This document shows, piece by piece, positions 17,406 through 26,707 of a stretch of DNA of 64,000 bases. The translations under genes and the position numbers were made by a program. This DNA comes from Chitinophaga horti (GTDB lineage Bacteria > Bacteroidota > Bacteroidia > Chitinophagales > Chitinophagaceae). Location of the stretch: the NCBI RefSeq assembly GCF_022867795.2, contig NZ_CP107006.1, positions 5,580,001 to 5,644,000 on the forward strand. The letters are read 5' to 3'. Below the pieces are notes generated by a model. It did no database searches and had not been told where the DNA came from. It was given only the letters and a program-made list of their open reading frames with translations. How positions within the stretch are numbered: the stretch's first letter is position 1; every line of letters starts with the position of its first letter.

Positions 17406-18062
17406 ATGAGGACCAGAACCATATTCGCAGTGCTATCCGGCGTGATGATCATCGCATCTGCCTGTAGAAAAGAGAAGAGCCAGGAAGGTACGCCCGTGGA
17501 GGAGTTATGCAGCTATGCACCTTATTACACCGGTTCCTCATTCGCTTATACGAATACAACCATCGACGATGACGTGACAGAGTATTCCGTCACGGTTACC
17601 GGCGATTCCACGATCGATGGCAAAAAGTATAAAATGCTGGAGACCGACCTGGACGGCAGCATCGCTTTTTCGCGCTGTGAGGGCGGGGTCTATACGCAGG
17701 TGGCTACAGATGTCGCTTTACAAGGTTATGAAGCCGACATCATTATCAGTACTAACCTGAAAGACAATGTGCGTGCAGGCAGCTCGTGGGAAGACACGCT
17801 TTCGGCCGATACGCCGCTTGGTTACGCCAAACTTACGCTTACCTACACCATTACCCAAAAGGATATCAGCAAAACTGTACTCACGGAAACCTTCAAAAAC
17901 GTGATCGGTGTACGCATGGACGCCTCCGCGACAATCATGGGGTTCCCGGTTGACCTGGGTACGCTTGCGACTAATTACTACGCGGCAGGTGTTGGGTTGA
18001 TACAAGTCGATACGGACAGCGACACTACGCGCATTACGAGTTACACGATCAATAAGCCCTAA
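17406..18062 (+). CDS. Hypothetical lipoprotein
   Basis: 218 residues. The ATG at 17406 is preferred over an upstream GTG (17355), because it puts the lipoprotein signal at the N-terminus: MRTRTIFAVL..., lipobox ASAC with Cys20. The mature part is rich in Thr, Asp and beta-prone residues, with a TNTTIDDDVTEYSVTVTGDS stretch. No domain I recognise. Its stop overlaps the stop of the convergent PBP4 gene by 3-4 bp. It probably sits on the periplasmic or outer face of a membrane. Confidence 0.72.
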   Translation: MRTRTIFAVLSGVMIIASACRKEKSQEGTPVEELCSYAPYYTGSSFAYTNTTIDDDVTEYSVTVTGDSTIDGKKYKMLETDLDGSIAFSRCEGGVYTQVATDVALQGYEADIIISTNLKDNVRAGSSWEDTLSADTPLGYAKLTLTYTITQKDISKTVLTETFKNVIGVRMDASATIMGFPVDLGTLATNYYAAGVGLIQVDTDSDTTRITSYTINKP

Positions 18063-19375
18063 TAATTAGCCCTTACATTCATCAAAAACTTCTCTGTAGC
18101 CCTGCGAACATTGGTGGAGGTATTATGATGGTTATTCACCAGTATGCTAAAAATCAACGTTTTACCTTTCGCTGTTAACAGGTAACCGCTTAAGGCTACA
18201 ACACCATTTAAGGTGCCAGTTTTCGCAAACACCGTTCCGGGATGTTCCCTGAAGTAAGCGCGAAGCGTGCCTTTACCGCCACTGGCAAATAGGGGGAATA
18301 GTCTTTCCTTCGGATAAGCTTTGTACATCTTTTCCAGGATCATCGTAAAGTCGCGCGGCGTAAACAGGTCGAACCGGGAAAGCCCCGAGCCGTCTACCCA
18401 CTGCGGTGTGTCGGGCAAATCCTTCAAAGAGGTGGATAAGATGTCGTCAATCACCCTGCGCGAGCTGATCGTGTCATGCAGTTTTGCGCTCACCATCATT
18501 AAAATTTGTTCTGCGAAGAAGTTGTCGCTGCGGTGCATCATCGGTTGCAGCAGCGAGTCTGTCGGCTGGCTGTAGAGCGTGCGTACTGCCACTCCTTTGG
18601 GCCATGTGTCACCGATAGCAACCGGTTTCGCCAGCGTATCCTGCAAACGTAAAGCGATGTCCTTGAGCTGCCCCGTAATGTAAGGTACTTCGCCTTCGAG
18701 CCTTGACGTGTCGCCGGGGCGATAGTTCAGGTAAAAGAAATTGCGGCGTTCCTCGCGGCCGGCAACGGGTGCGCCTGCGTTGGGGGTAGGCTGTAATGAA
18801 AAATATTCTGGGTGATGAAAGTAGGAGGGATGCACGCTGTACCCCCGCTTATCGTAGTTGATCCACGCGACGTTGCCATACAAAGGAAACTCATTTCGCT
18901 CCGGCTGGTAATAGTCCGCATAATCGCCCCAGCCCCAACCGGGACCATACCGCTCGTTTTCATTGACCGCCGGTAACAGGATGATGCGTTTGTTTGTTTT
19001 GGCGAGGTAATCGAAAGCCGGCTGGTAGGTAAAATCAGGGTAAAGGAAAGATGGATCCCCCATCCCCTGGATGAAAACAGCCGTATCATTCTCCGCATAA
19101 CGGATGGAAGGCAACGAATCTCCTAGAAACGAGAGCCCGGTAAACAAGGTAAGTATTTTCGTATTGGAGGCCGGTACAAAAAACTTATCCGGTTGATACT
19201 GATAAAGATACTTTCCCGTGGCCGGATCATAGATCGCCACGCCGGTATGAGCATTTTTCAGCGCAGGCGATTGTAACATCTCATTCGCCCAAGACTGCAT
19301 TTGCTTCGTTTGCGCGTGAAGGTTGATAATGTTGAAGGTGAGCAAAATGGCCGGCAGGTAAAAACGAAAGCTCAT
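18059..19375 (-). CDS. dacB: D-alanyl-D-alanine carboxypeptidase/endopeptidase (PBP4, peptidase S13)
   Basis: 438 residues from the ATG at 19375, with a signal peptide ending near LHAQ. It has the three penicillin-binding motifs in order: PASNTK (Ser70, Lys73), HRSDNFFAEQ (SDN) and AKTGTL (KTG). The large insert between SxxK and SDN is normal for S13 enzymes. It trims D-Ala or cuts cross-links in periplasmic peptidoglycan. It lies downstream of the Gfo/Idh/MocA gene on the same strand but behind a terminator, so it is probably its own unit. Confidence 0.93.
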   Translation of the reverse strand: MSFRFYLPAILLTFNIINLHAQTKQMQSWANEMLQSPALKNAHTGVAIYDPATGKYLYQYQPDKFFVPASNTKILTLFTGLSFLGDSLPSIRYAENDTAVFIQGMGDPSFLYPDFTYQPAFDYLAKTNKRIILLPAVNENERYGPGWGWGDYADYYQPERNEFPLYGNVAWINYDKRGYSVHPSYFHHPEYFSLQPTPNAGAPVAGREERRNFFYLNYRPGDTSRLEGEVPYITGQLKDIALRLQDTLAKPVAIGDTWPKGVAVRTLYSQPTDSLLQPMMHRSDNFFAEQILMMVSAKLHDTISSRRVIDDILSTSLKDLPDTPQWVDGSGLSRFDLFTPRDFTMILEKMYKAYPKERLFPLFASGGKGTLRAYFREHPGTVFAKTGTLNGVVALSGYLLTAKGKTLIFSILVNNHHNTSTNVRRATEKFLMNVRANY

Positions 19376-19404
19376 AAACACGTTTATCATCAATATAAAA
19401 AAAT

Positions 19405-19434
19405 AACCCCGTGCAGCAAGTACTGCACAGGGTT
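19405..19434 (-). terminator. Terminator of the Gfo/Idh/MocA gene
   Basis: Stem AACCC-GTGCAG / CTGCAC-GGGTT with one mismatch; on the minus strand it is followed by TTATTTTTTTA. It lies 20 bp past the stop at 19454 and just ahead of dacB. Confidence 0.75.
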
Positions 19435-19453
19435 GTATGTAAGGTGTGAAAAA

Positions 19454-20788
19454 TTAGCTAAAGTATTTGAGCGTGCCTGGTTTAGCGTAGGAATACAAAC
19501 CATCCGCACCCGGAATAATCGGAGGAGGCGCATCAAATGCGTACTTCGCCGGCTGCAGGTTAATGTTGCTTTCCAGCGCTTTTTCCCACGGAATGGTTTG
19601 TCCGCTGTAAGTAGCCATACGACCGATAATGGCGCTCAACGTAGTTTCAGCGCCACGTTTTGCATCTTCAAACTTGTATTCGCCTTTGGCAATCGCCTCA
19701 AACAGTTCGTCGTGCTCGGTTTGATAAGGGTTGTTTTCATTCTTCTTATCGAACTTGTAGATGGTGTTGCCTTTATGATCGAGGATCACCGCACGATCGC
19801 ACATCACGCGGCCTTTGGTGCCCACCAGTTCCTCGTCTACACGGCTGGTAGAGTCTTTCCAGTGGCGGCACTGGCTGTTCATCACCACACCATCGGCATA
19901 ACGATACTCTACATAGTGGTGGTCAAAGATTTCGCCATACTCCTTGCCATTACGCCATGAGCGGCCGCCCATACCGACAGCACTTACGGGCAGTGCGCCT
20001 TTAAACCAGTTACCTACGTCAATATTGTGGATATGCTGTTCTACGATATGATCGCCGCAAAGCCAGTTGAAGTAGTACCAGTTACGCATCTGGTATTCCA
20101 TTTCGGTATACTCAGGTTTACGTGGTTTTACCCAAAGCGCACCCTGGTTCCAATATACCTGCATAGACAGGATGTCGCCAATAGCGCCGTCCTGCACACG
20201 TTTGAACAGTTCGCGGTAAGAGTTTTGATAGCGGCGTTGCAAGCCTACTACCACGTTCAGCTTCTTCGCCTTTGCCTGTTCTGCAGTGGCCAGTACGCGT
20301 GCGATGCCAGCGGGATCGGTAGCTACCGGTTTTTCCATGAAGACGTGTTTGCCCTGCTTGATCGCCTCTTCGAAATGAATAGGGCGGAAGCCGGGAGGTG
20401 TGGTAAGGATCACCACATCTGCCAACGCAATGGCCTGTTTGTAACCGTCAAAACCCACGAACTTGTTGGATTCAGGTACGTTTACGCGGCTTTCATTGCC
20501 TTCAACGCCTTCTTTAATATTTTTATATGCATCGTCGAGCCGGTCGCGGAAGGCATCGGCCATAGCCACCAGCTGTACGTTTTGTTTTGTGCGAAGCGCC
20601 TGCACTGCTGCGCCGGAACCACGGCCGCCGCATCCGATAAGGGCAACTTTAATCACATCGGCAGCGCCGGAAAAATAGTTGGCGTGGGATAAGATCGGGG
20701 CTGCGAGCATGCCACCCGCCAACAGGGTGCCTTGCTTCATAAAGTCTCTGCGGCCTTCGTGGAATTTTTCGTTCTTTTCGTTTTGCAT
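19454..20788 (-). CDS. Tat-exported Gfo/Idh/MocA family oxidoreductase
   Basis: 444 residues from the ATG at 20788; a longer version adds 27 unrelated residues. A twin-arginine signal (GRRDFMKQGTLLAGG) shows export in folded form with cofactor bound. Rossmann fold VALIGCGGRGSGAA near 48-62, FMEKPVATDP with the conserved Lys-Pro, and GDHIVEQHIHNIDVGNW in the catalytic domain. Such enzymes oxidise or rearrange sugars with bound NAD(P). It follows the SUMF1-fold gene on the same strand (143-bp gap), with a Tat TIM-barrel gene divergent upstream, suggesting a periplasmic sugar-conversion cluster. Confidence 0.92.
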   Translation of the reverse strand: MQNEKNEKFHEGRRDFMKQGTLLAGGMLAAPILSHANYFSGAADVIKVALIGCGGRGSGAAVQALRTKQNVQLVAMADAFRDRLDDAYKNIKEGVEGNESRVNVPESNKFVGFDGYKQAIALADVVILTTPPGFRPIHFEEAIKQGKHVFMEKPVATDPAGIARVLATAEQAKAKKLNVVVGLQRRYQNSYRELFKRVQDGAIGDILSMQVYWNQGALWVKPRKPEYTEMEYQMRNWYYFNWLCGDHIVEQHIHNIDVGNWFKGALPVSAVGMGGRSWRNGKEYGEIFDHHYVEYRYADGVVMNSQCRHWKDSTSRVDEELVGTKGRVMCDRAVILDHKGNTIYKFDKKNENNPYQTEHDELFEAIAKGEYKFEDAKRGAETTLSAIIGRMATYSGQTIPWEKALESNINLQPAKYAFDAPPPIIPGADGLYSYAKPGTLKYFS

Positions 20789-20931
20789 GATTACTATTTT
20801 GCGGACCTGCGGGAACAAGCCCAGAGTGTGTAAAATGGAACAATAAAGGAGGCGTACCTGGAACACCAAAAAATTACAAAATCAGCGGCACATTTTTCGG
20901 AAAATTTTCCGTGCCGGCCTACTGCAGTCTT

Positions 20932-21894
20932 TTAGCGGGAACCTTTATACTGATCAACAATTTCTTCAAAAAATTTCTCTACCTCTTCGGCGCTGGGTTG
21001 CTTCACCGGGCGCACCAGCCTGAAGCCGATAAAAGGCGAGTCCGCGTTCCACCAGTAGCTGCGTGGAATTTGTGGATCGCGGCGGTTCCAGTCCATGTCT
21101 GATTTCAGACGTGCTGCACTGCGCAGGCGACCGGCCGGGTCGGCATAGTGACCGCCTTTGATGGTGCGTGGATTCTTAGCAGTAGGTTTATTCCAGGGCG
21201 ATTTCGCATCCATTTTAGCAAGATAGTCGGCGTCGTACTGGTCCAGCGTCCATTCGGCCACGTTGCCGAGCATGTCATATAGTCCCCAGGCGTTGGGCTT
21301 CAGTTCACCTACCTTATGATATTTTGATTCGCTGTTGCCGGCAAACCAGGCGTATTGCGACAGTTTGGAAGTGTCCTCCCCGTAAGGATAAGCAGTAGTG
21401 GAGCCGGCGCGGCAGGCATATTCCCACTCCGCTTCTGTCGGCAGGCGGTAAAACACGCCCGTCTTTTTGTATAGCCATTTACAGTACATGAGCGCACCAT
21501 ACTGGCTCATGCTGTTCGCCGGGAAGCCCCCAGCTTTGCCCATACCAAGCGTGAGGTCGATATAAGGAGGGCTCGGCCGCGTCATACCATCCGGCAGGTT
21601 CGTTTCTTTGTCCGGATCGGCGTAAAAGTCATATGCTTCGAACGTAACCTCCGTCGCGCCCATCCAAAAGGCTTCTACAGCCACTTTTTTACGGGGACCT
21701 TCGTCCGCACTGCGGTTTTTCTCCGAAGCGGGACTACCGATCATAAACTCGCCCGCTTTGATGGGCACCATTTTAAAAGAGATTTCCGATCCTGGAACTT
21801 TTTGGTCGTATGCGGTGAACTCAGTTTTTGTTTGTGCAAAGGCCGCACCGGTCAACAAGGCCGGTAGCAGAAAGGCCACAGTTTTTTTCGTCAT
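20932..21894 (-). CDS. SUMF1/FGE-fold exported protein, not a canonical formylglycine enzyme
   Basis: 320 residues with a signal peptide ending at AFAQ (residue 21). It has the formylglycine-generating-enzyme sulfatase fold: MVPIKAGEFMIGS near 42, VEAFWMGATEVTFEAYDFY, YRLPTEAEWEYACRAGS near 150-165, WGLYDMLGNVAEWTLD near 205, and a C-terminal FIGFRLVRP. The Cys pair that catalyses formylglycine formation near the C-terminus is absent; that region reads RSAARLKSDMDWNRRDP. So it shares the fold but probably not the reaction. It lies upstream of the Gfo/Idh/MocA gene on the same strand. Confidence 0.88.
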   Translation of the reverse strand: MTKKTVAFLLPALLTGAAFAQTKTEFTAYDQKVPGSEISFKMVPIKAGEFMIGSPASEKNRSADEGPRKKVAVEAFWMGATEVTFEAYDFYADPDKETNLPDGMTRPSPPYIDLTLGMGKAGGFPANSMSQYGALMYCKWLYKKTGVFYRLPTEAEWEYACRAGSTTAYPYGEDTSKLSQYAWFAGNSESKYHKVGELKPNAWGLYDMLGNVAEWTLDQYDADYLAKMDAKSPWNKPTAKNPRTIKGGHYADPAGRLRSAARLKSDMDWNRRDPQIPRSYWWNADSPFIGFRLVRPVKQPSAEEVEKFFEEIVDQYKGSR

Positions 21895-22079
21895 TAATAG
21901 AATTTATAAAGAAGGATGGGTGAATTTATTAAAATGTTCCCGGGCATGCAATTGAAATTTGATGAGCACTAACCAATCATATAAAAACTTGCATTTTTTT
22001 TGGGATTATCGGCAATTAGCTGAAAAAAGCTATTAAATTTAAAGCGTATCTAGTAACCCTTATTCAACTAAATAGCTAT

Positions 22080-23006
22080 ATGGAAAGAAGAAAATTCCTC
22101 CAGCAGGGAACGCTGGCGGGGATCGGTTCCCTCGCGTTTGGAGCCGCCACCGCCAACAGCGTAACCGCAGATTCCACGTTACAAGAAAAAGGAAAACCCT
22201 TTAACCTTGACTATGCTCCACATTCTGGTATGTTTAAGAACAGCGCCGGCGAAAGTTTTCTCGATCAGATCCGTTTTATGTACGACCAGGGCTTCCGCAG
22301 CCTGGAAGATAACGGTATGATGGGCCGCAGCAAGGATGAGCAGGAAAAGGTGGCCCAGCTGATGAGCAAACTCGGTATGCGTATGGGTGTGTTTGTGATA
22401 GATGCAGGCGACAACTGGAAAGTATCGCTCGCCACCGGTAAGCAGGAGTTCAAAGACCGGTTCGTTGAGGTATGTAACAAAGCCGTTGAAGTGGCCAAAC
22501 GTGTAAACGCCAAATGGATGACGGTAGTGCCAGGCTATTTCGAGCGTAATCTGCCTATCGGTGTGCAAACAGGTAATGTGATAGATGCGCTGCGCCTCGG
22601 GTCCGACATCCTGGCTAAACATAACTTAACCATGGTACTGGAACCGCTGAGCGATAATCCTGATTTGTTCCTTCGCACTGCGGATCAAACATATATGATC
22701 TGCCGCGCCGTGAACAGCCCTGCCTGTAAAATACTGTACGACATTTACCACATGCAACGCAACACTGGCCAGCTGATCCCGAATATGGACTGGTGCTGGA
22801 GCGAGATCGCTTACATTCAGATCGGTGACAATCCAGGCCGCAAAGAGCCGACATCCGGCGAGATCAACTATAAAAACATTTTTAAGTATCTACATAAAAA
22901 AGGTTTTAAAGGCGTACTGGGCATGGAGCATGGTAATGCCAAACCCGGGAAAGAAGGAGAGGAGGCGCTGATTAAAGCGTACCGCGAAAGCGATAACTTC
23001 CTGTAA
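22080..23006 (+). CDS. Tat-exported sugar-phosphate-isomerase/hydroxypyruvate-isomerase-like TIM barrel
   Basis: 308 residues. The N-terminus is a Tat signal (RRKFLQQGTLAGIGSLAFG). The rest is an AP-endonuclease-2/xylose-isomerase-like TIM barrel: NLDYAPHSGMFKNSAG, MGVFVIDAGDNW, MTVVPGY, VLEPLSD with a metal-type Glu, LYDIYHMQRNTGQ with Asp and His, and GVLGMEHGNAKPGKEG with the last Glu. This matches hydroxypyruvate isomerase-like proteins; sugar epimerase or isomerase activity on an exported substrate is inferred. It diverges from the SUMF1-fold gene across 185 bp. Confidence 0.88.
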   Translation: MERRKFLQQGTLAGIGSLAFGAATANSVTADSTLQEKGKPFNLDYAPHSGMFKNSAGESFLDQIRFMYDQGFRSLEDNGMMGRSKDEQEKVAQLMSKLGMRMGVFVIDAGDNWKVSLATGKQEFKDRFVEVCNKAVEVAKRVNAKWMTVVPGYFERNLPIGVQTGNVIDALRLGSDILAKHNLTMVLEPLSDNPDLFLRTADQTYMICRAVNSPACKILYDIYHMQRNTGQLIPNMDWCWSEIAYIQIGDNPGRKEPTSGEINYKNIFKYLHKKGFKGVLGMEHGNAKPGKEGEEALIKAYRESDNFL

Positions 23007-23016
23007 GACATTTTTC

Positions 23017-23050
23017 GTGGCTGTGCGTAAAGTTCGTACAGCCACTTTAT
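23017..23050 (+). terminator. Probable terminator after the TIM-barrel gene
   Basis: Stem GTGGCTGT / ACAGCCAC (23017-23045) with a 13-nt loop, followed by only a short T-rich stretch (TTTATA). Weak, but placed 11 bp past the stop. Confidence 0.5.
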
Positions 23051-23063
23051 ACCCCAACACCCC

Positions 23064-23537
23064 ATGATACTACAATTTGTGCTGCTCATTCAGCTGCTCG
23101 CGTTCGGCATATTGGCCGGACAATCGTTCTATTATCTGGTTTGCTTTTCCTCTGTGCTGCGCGATTTACCGGCCCGCGAGTACATACTCATCAGGCAATC
23201 TATTGATCGACACATTATTAAACCGTTTAAAATCACTTACCTGGTTGGCTTCTTCAGCTGTTTGGCCTCCGTTTGCCTGTTGCTGGCAGCCAGCTTCCAG
23301 TGGCGCCATGCGTGGTGGTATGCTGCTATCTTGTTTTTTCTTTTTGATCTACTGCTGGCGCTGAAGGGGAATAATCCCATCAACAAGGAAATTGCGGGCT
23401 GGAACGCGGAACATTACCCCGCAGACTGGCAGGTTTATCGCGACCGTTGGGCTAAAATTTTTGCCTGGCGGAAGGTATTGGCTGTTGGTTATTTTATATT
23501 AATGATGATATTCCTGGTGTCTGCTATGAATGGGTAA
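23064..23537 (+). CDS. Four-helix membrane protein, DUF1772-like
   Basis: 157 residues with four hydrophobic segments (about 3-24, 55-75, 80-100 and 133-154). The loop NNPINKEIAGWNAEHYPADW between helices 3 and 4 matches the pattern typical of DUF1772 (anthrone-oxygenase-like) membrane proteins. Function is unknown in bacteria. It lies 57 bp after the Tat TIM-barrel gene on the same strand, past a weak terminator. Confidence 0.7.
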   Translation: MILQFVLLIQLLAFGILAGQSFYYLVCFSSVLRDLPAREYILIRQSIDRHIIKPFKITYLVGFFSCLASVCLLLAASFQWRHAWWYAAILFFLFDLLLALKGNNPINKEIAGWNAEHYPADWQVYRDRWAKIFAWRKVLAVGYFILMMIFLVSAMNG

Positions 23538-23557
23538 AAGAAATGCGCTGAGGGATC

Positions 23558-24438
23558 TTACAACTTCAGCTTTTCGCGGATCCACAGCACCGCTACACCA
23601 GGCCAGGTATTAATCACCGGGTCTTTCGGCGCCATGCCGTAACCGTGGCCGCCATGGTCGAAGATGTGCAGGCTCGCTGGTATCTTGTTTGCTTTGAGTG
23701 CGTTATAGAACACCAGACTGTTTTCTACCGGTACGGTTTTATCGTCGGTAGAGTGGATTAGCATGGTCGGTGGCGTTTGTGCATTTACACGGGTTTGGGT
23801 AGATAGTGAATCTGCCAGTCCGGGCCGCGGATCAGCCCCTAACAGATTGCGTGCACTTCCTGCATGCTTGAAATCAGCAGAGAGCGAGATCACCGGGTAT
23901 ACCAACACCGAAAATGCCGGCCGCGAACTGAATTTCTCTGAAGTATTTTTAGCTTCGGCATTCGCCGGAGTATGAATTGTCGTAAGCATAGAGGCGAGGT
24001 GCCCGCCGGCAGAAAAACCGATTACACCGATTTTTTCCGGGTCCACCTTCCAGCCGGACGCTTTGGATTTTACAATGCGCATGGCGGTCGTTACATCATT
24101 ATATTGATCGGGATAACGGGAGCCGCTTTGTTCCGCATCGTTGAGGCGGTAGTGAAGAACGATCGCGTCAAATCCCTCGTTGTTAAAAAACTTAGCCACG
24201 TCCGATCCTTCATGCCCAACGGCTAAATGTCCGTAGCCACCGCCCGGACAAATGAGAATAGCTGCACCATTACGTTTGTCTCCATTCGCCGCGAAGTGCT
24301 CAATAAAAGGGGCATCCTGCTCTTTTCGGGTACCGCCTATCTTTAGCCCCTTTTTTCGGGGTATAAATAAATTTTTTCCTGGGAGAAGACCGATGCTGTA
24401 CTAATCATAAAAAGCGCAGTAAGAAAAAACGATTTCAT
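23558..24438 (-). pseudogene. Exported alpha/beta hydrolase (esterase), frameshifted near N-terminus
   Basis: The start is an ATG at 24438 with a clean signal peptide (MKSFFLTALFMISTASVFSQ), then KIYLYPEKRG and a stop. Adding one A to the AAAAAA run at 24351-24356 (minus strand) gives ...IYLYPEKKGLKIGGTRKEQ and joins the frame that runs to 23558. The joined protein has the oxyanion-hole stretch ICPGGGYGHLAVGHEGSD, nucleophile GFSAGGH, acid HSTDDKTVP and base HGGHGYG, as in acetyl-xylan-esterase-like enzymes of this group. The rest is intact, so a sequencing indel is as likely as gene loss. From 24199 inward the frame is continuous. Confidence 0.85.
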
Positions 24439-24518
24439 GTTGGGTAGTAGCGTTGCTTTTTCATAACAGGGAACGCATGTCTGAAAGATAGTGAAAAGTC
24501 GCGTGGCGTGCAAGCTGC

Positions 24519-25409
24519 CTACACATGCGTGGCGCGGCGTTTGATCATGCCTCCCTTGGTATCGTTGATGTTGTGCTGAATGATAAACGCCTTTTCATCG
24601 ATCTTTTCTATCTCATCGATGATTTTGTGCACCTCCAGCCGCGTTACGACCGTGTAGATGATATCAATCTCATTATCTACCTCCCCACGTTTTCCGTAAC
24701 CGCTTTTGCCTTTAAACACCGTTACGCCCTTCTTTAATTTGAGCGTAAGCGTTTTGCGTACCAGGTCGCTTTGGTTAGAAATGACAGTCAGCGCGATGTA
24801 TTCCTCAAAACCACTGATCACGAAGTCGACCGTTTTGGAGGCCGACAGGTAAGTGAGCATGGCGTAAAGCGCCGTTTCCACATTGATGAGCAGCGCTGCC
24901 ACGGCAAATATGATCACGTTGAAGTACATAATTACTTCTCCCACGGAAAGAACAGTTTTCCGGTTGATGAATAGCGCGAGTACTTCCGTTCCATCAAGCA
25001 CGGCGCCGCCGCGAACGCTGAGGCCAATGCCTGCCCCGAGGAAGAAGCCGCCGAAGATCGCGATCAGTAATTTATCGTGCGTAAGTACCGGCGCATTAAA
25101 AAACACCAGGCAGGCCGCCAGTCCCACAATCGCCGCCAACGTTTTGATCGTAAAAATCTTCGACAGTTGCTTGTAAGCAAGTAGTATGAACGGCACGTTC
25201 AGCAGCACGATCAGTAACGAGATGGAAATGCCTGTAAGCCGGTTGATGAGCAACGAGATACCGGTTACCCCGCCGTCGAGGAAACCATTGGGTAAAAGGA
25301 AACACTTGAGGCCGACGGAGGCCAGCAATACGCCAATGGCGATCAGCGAAGCGTCCTGCGCGTTTTGAATGATGCTCAGGCGCGCGATCCTTTCTCTCCG
25401 GGTGCTCAT
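24519..25409 (-). CDS. YitT family membrane protein (DUF161/DUF2179)
   Basis: 296 residues. Five to six hydrophobic helices fill residues about 20-200, with the family strings GFLDGGVTGISLL near 42 and GAVLDGTEVLALF near 138. A cytosolic DUF2179 domain follows at about 205-290 (SNQSDLVRKTLTLKLKKGVTVFKGKSGYG). YitT proteins are putative transporters of unknown substrate. The gene starts 16 bp after the arginase-fold gene ends on the same strand, so the two are likely co-transcribed. Confidence 0.92.
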   Translation of the reverse strand: MSTRRERIARLSIIQNAQDASLIAIGVLLASVGLKCFLLPNGFLDGGVTGISLLINRLTGISISLLIVLLNVPFILLAYKQLSKIFTIKTLAAIVGLAACLVFFNAPVLTHDKLLIAIFGGFFLGAGIGLSVRGGAVLDGTEVLALFINRKTVLSVGEVIMYFNVIIFAVAALLINVETALYAMLTYLSASKTVDFVISGFEEYIALTVISNQSDLVRKTLTLKLKKGVTVFKGKSGYGKRGEVDNEIDIIYTVVTRLEVHKIIDEIEKIDEKAFIIQHNINDTKGGMIKRRATHV

Positions 25410-25425
25410 AACTTCTTTTTAAGGC

Positions 25426-26565
25426 CTACAGCCTTTCCTGCGACCGCAGCCAGCGCTCCGGTATTTCATTGTTGCTCGCAATCAGGTAGTCGCTGTAAGC
25501 GCAAGGGATAAATTGTTTATCCGGCAGCTGCATCCACCAACGGCCGGTTTTTTTACTCTTGATAAAAGTAGTGTTGATGTCGGTAAACGCGATGTGAAAC
25601 TCGAGGAATGCTTCTTTTTCGTGCAGCATGGCCTCCTTGGCTTTAACGGAGCGGCCGTCCATAAAGTACCATAACATTTGCGCCACCTGTTTGGCGGTGA
25701 GATTGTCTTTATCCTTCGCGGGGTTATAACCGTAAAGGCCATACGTACTCAGCTGGGAACTCATACCTGCGTAGCGGGAGAGCGCACAGGCCTCTTCGCC
25801 GCTAAAGCCATTCGGAGAAAGGCTGTTGGCCGGCGAGTCTGCATGTTTGATCATGTTGAGGTCTACGCTAAACATGTCGGTGTTGCGAAGCACGGGCTCA
25901 ATTTCCTCCAGGTTTTCGCGCACTTTGCCCAGGCGGAAGCAGTCGAAACGGAGCTTGTCCAGTGTTTCGAGCATACGTGGCTGTACAAAATAGCTCTGGA
26001 AGCCGATGTGATTGTAGTGGCGAATATAGTTTGGCTGTTCGGTGAACATCGTCATCAGGAAGCCGGTATCTGCAGTAGACGATTCCTCCATCAGGTCGAT
26101 GAGCGCATCTGCCACAGATATTTCGATGATATATTTTTTATCGGCGTAGGCGCGATATTGTGCGTAAGTAAGGTCGTGGGAACCGCCGAGGATGATTACC
26201 GTTTTGTTGGCGTCAATAAACTCGGTGAGAACGGTGCGCATGGCAGCGTAAGCATCGATGAGGCTATTGCCGGGAAGAAGGTTGCCCGCGTCTGCGATTT
26301 TAAGGTCGCGATGCCAGTGGTAAAGGCGGTAAAATTCGCTGCGGATCGTATCCGGGCCAGTATGGCTCGTCTTGCGCGCAGCACCGCCACGTTGTTCACC
26401 AACGCCTAATAATATAATATGCGCCGCATCAAAATCGGGAATGCTGTCTTCGTCGTAGAGGTCTACAACGTGACCGATCTGATAGTCGTCATATTCATTC
26501 TCGTCATTCAAAAATGACTTGGAAACAGGCGATAAGAAGTCTTGGAGGTGCGAAAAGTCAATCAT
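25426..26565 (-). CDS. Arginase/formimidoylglutamase-fold protein with degraded metal site
   Basis: 379 residues. Family features are ILLGVGEQRGGAARK near 51-65, IILGGSHDLTYAQY at 124-137, and FSVDLNMIKHADSPANSLSPNG near 232-254. In active ureohydrolases the two Mn ions are held by a DxHxD motif and by SxDxDxxDP. Here the first is replaced by SVADALID (150-157) and the second reads D235-L-N237. This pattern suggests loss of the binuclear Mn site, so the usual annotation as formimidoylglutamase should not be taken as activity. Likely co-transcribed with yitT downstream. Confidence 0.85.
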   Translation of the reverse strand: MIDFSHLQDFLSPVSKSFLNDENEYDDYQIGHVVDLYDEDSIPDFDAAHIILLGVGEQRGGAARKTSHTGPDTIRSEFYRLYHWHRDLKIADAGNLLPGNSLIDAYAAMRTVLTEFIDANKTVIILGGSHDLTYAQYRAYADKKYIIEISVADALIDLMEESSTADTGFLMTMFTEQPNYIRHYNHIGFQSYFVQPRMLETLDKLRFDCFRLGKVRENLEEIEPVLRNTDMFSVDLNMIKHADSPANSLSPNGFSGEEACALSRYAGMSSQLSTYGLYGYNPAKDKDNLTAKQVAQMLWYFMDGRSVKAKEAMLHEKEAFLEFHIAFTDINTTFIKSKKTGRWWMQLPDKQFIPCAYSDYLIASNNEIPERWLRSQERL

Positions 26566-26707
26566 TCACAACGGATTTAATTGCTCGCAAACCTAACAAG
26601 AAAAAAGAAATTGACAGTGGTAGATTTAAAACGGGAGGAAAAAGTATGGACGTCGGATATGATTTTGCTACGCGGCGATATTCCTTTTCTATAACGTTTC
26701 TCTGCTA

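Noticed and set aside
20932..21894. A true formylglycine-generating (sulfatase-activating) enzyme
   Set aside because: The C-terminal catalytic cysteines are absent, and no sulfatase gene is in the window.
25426..26565. A confident call of active formimidoylglutamase
   Set aside because: Two of the key metal-binding motifs are changed and no histidine-degradation gene adjoins it.
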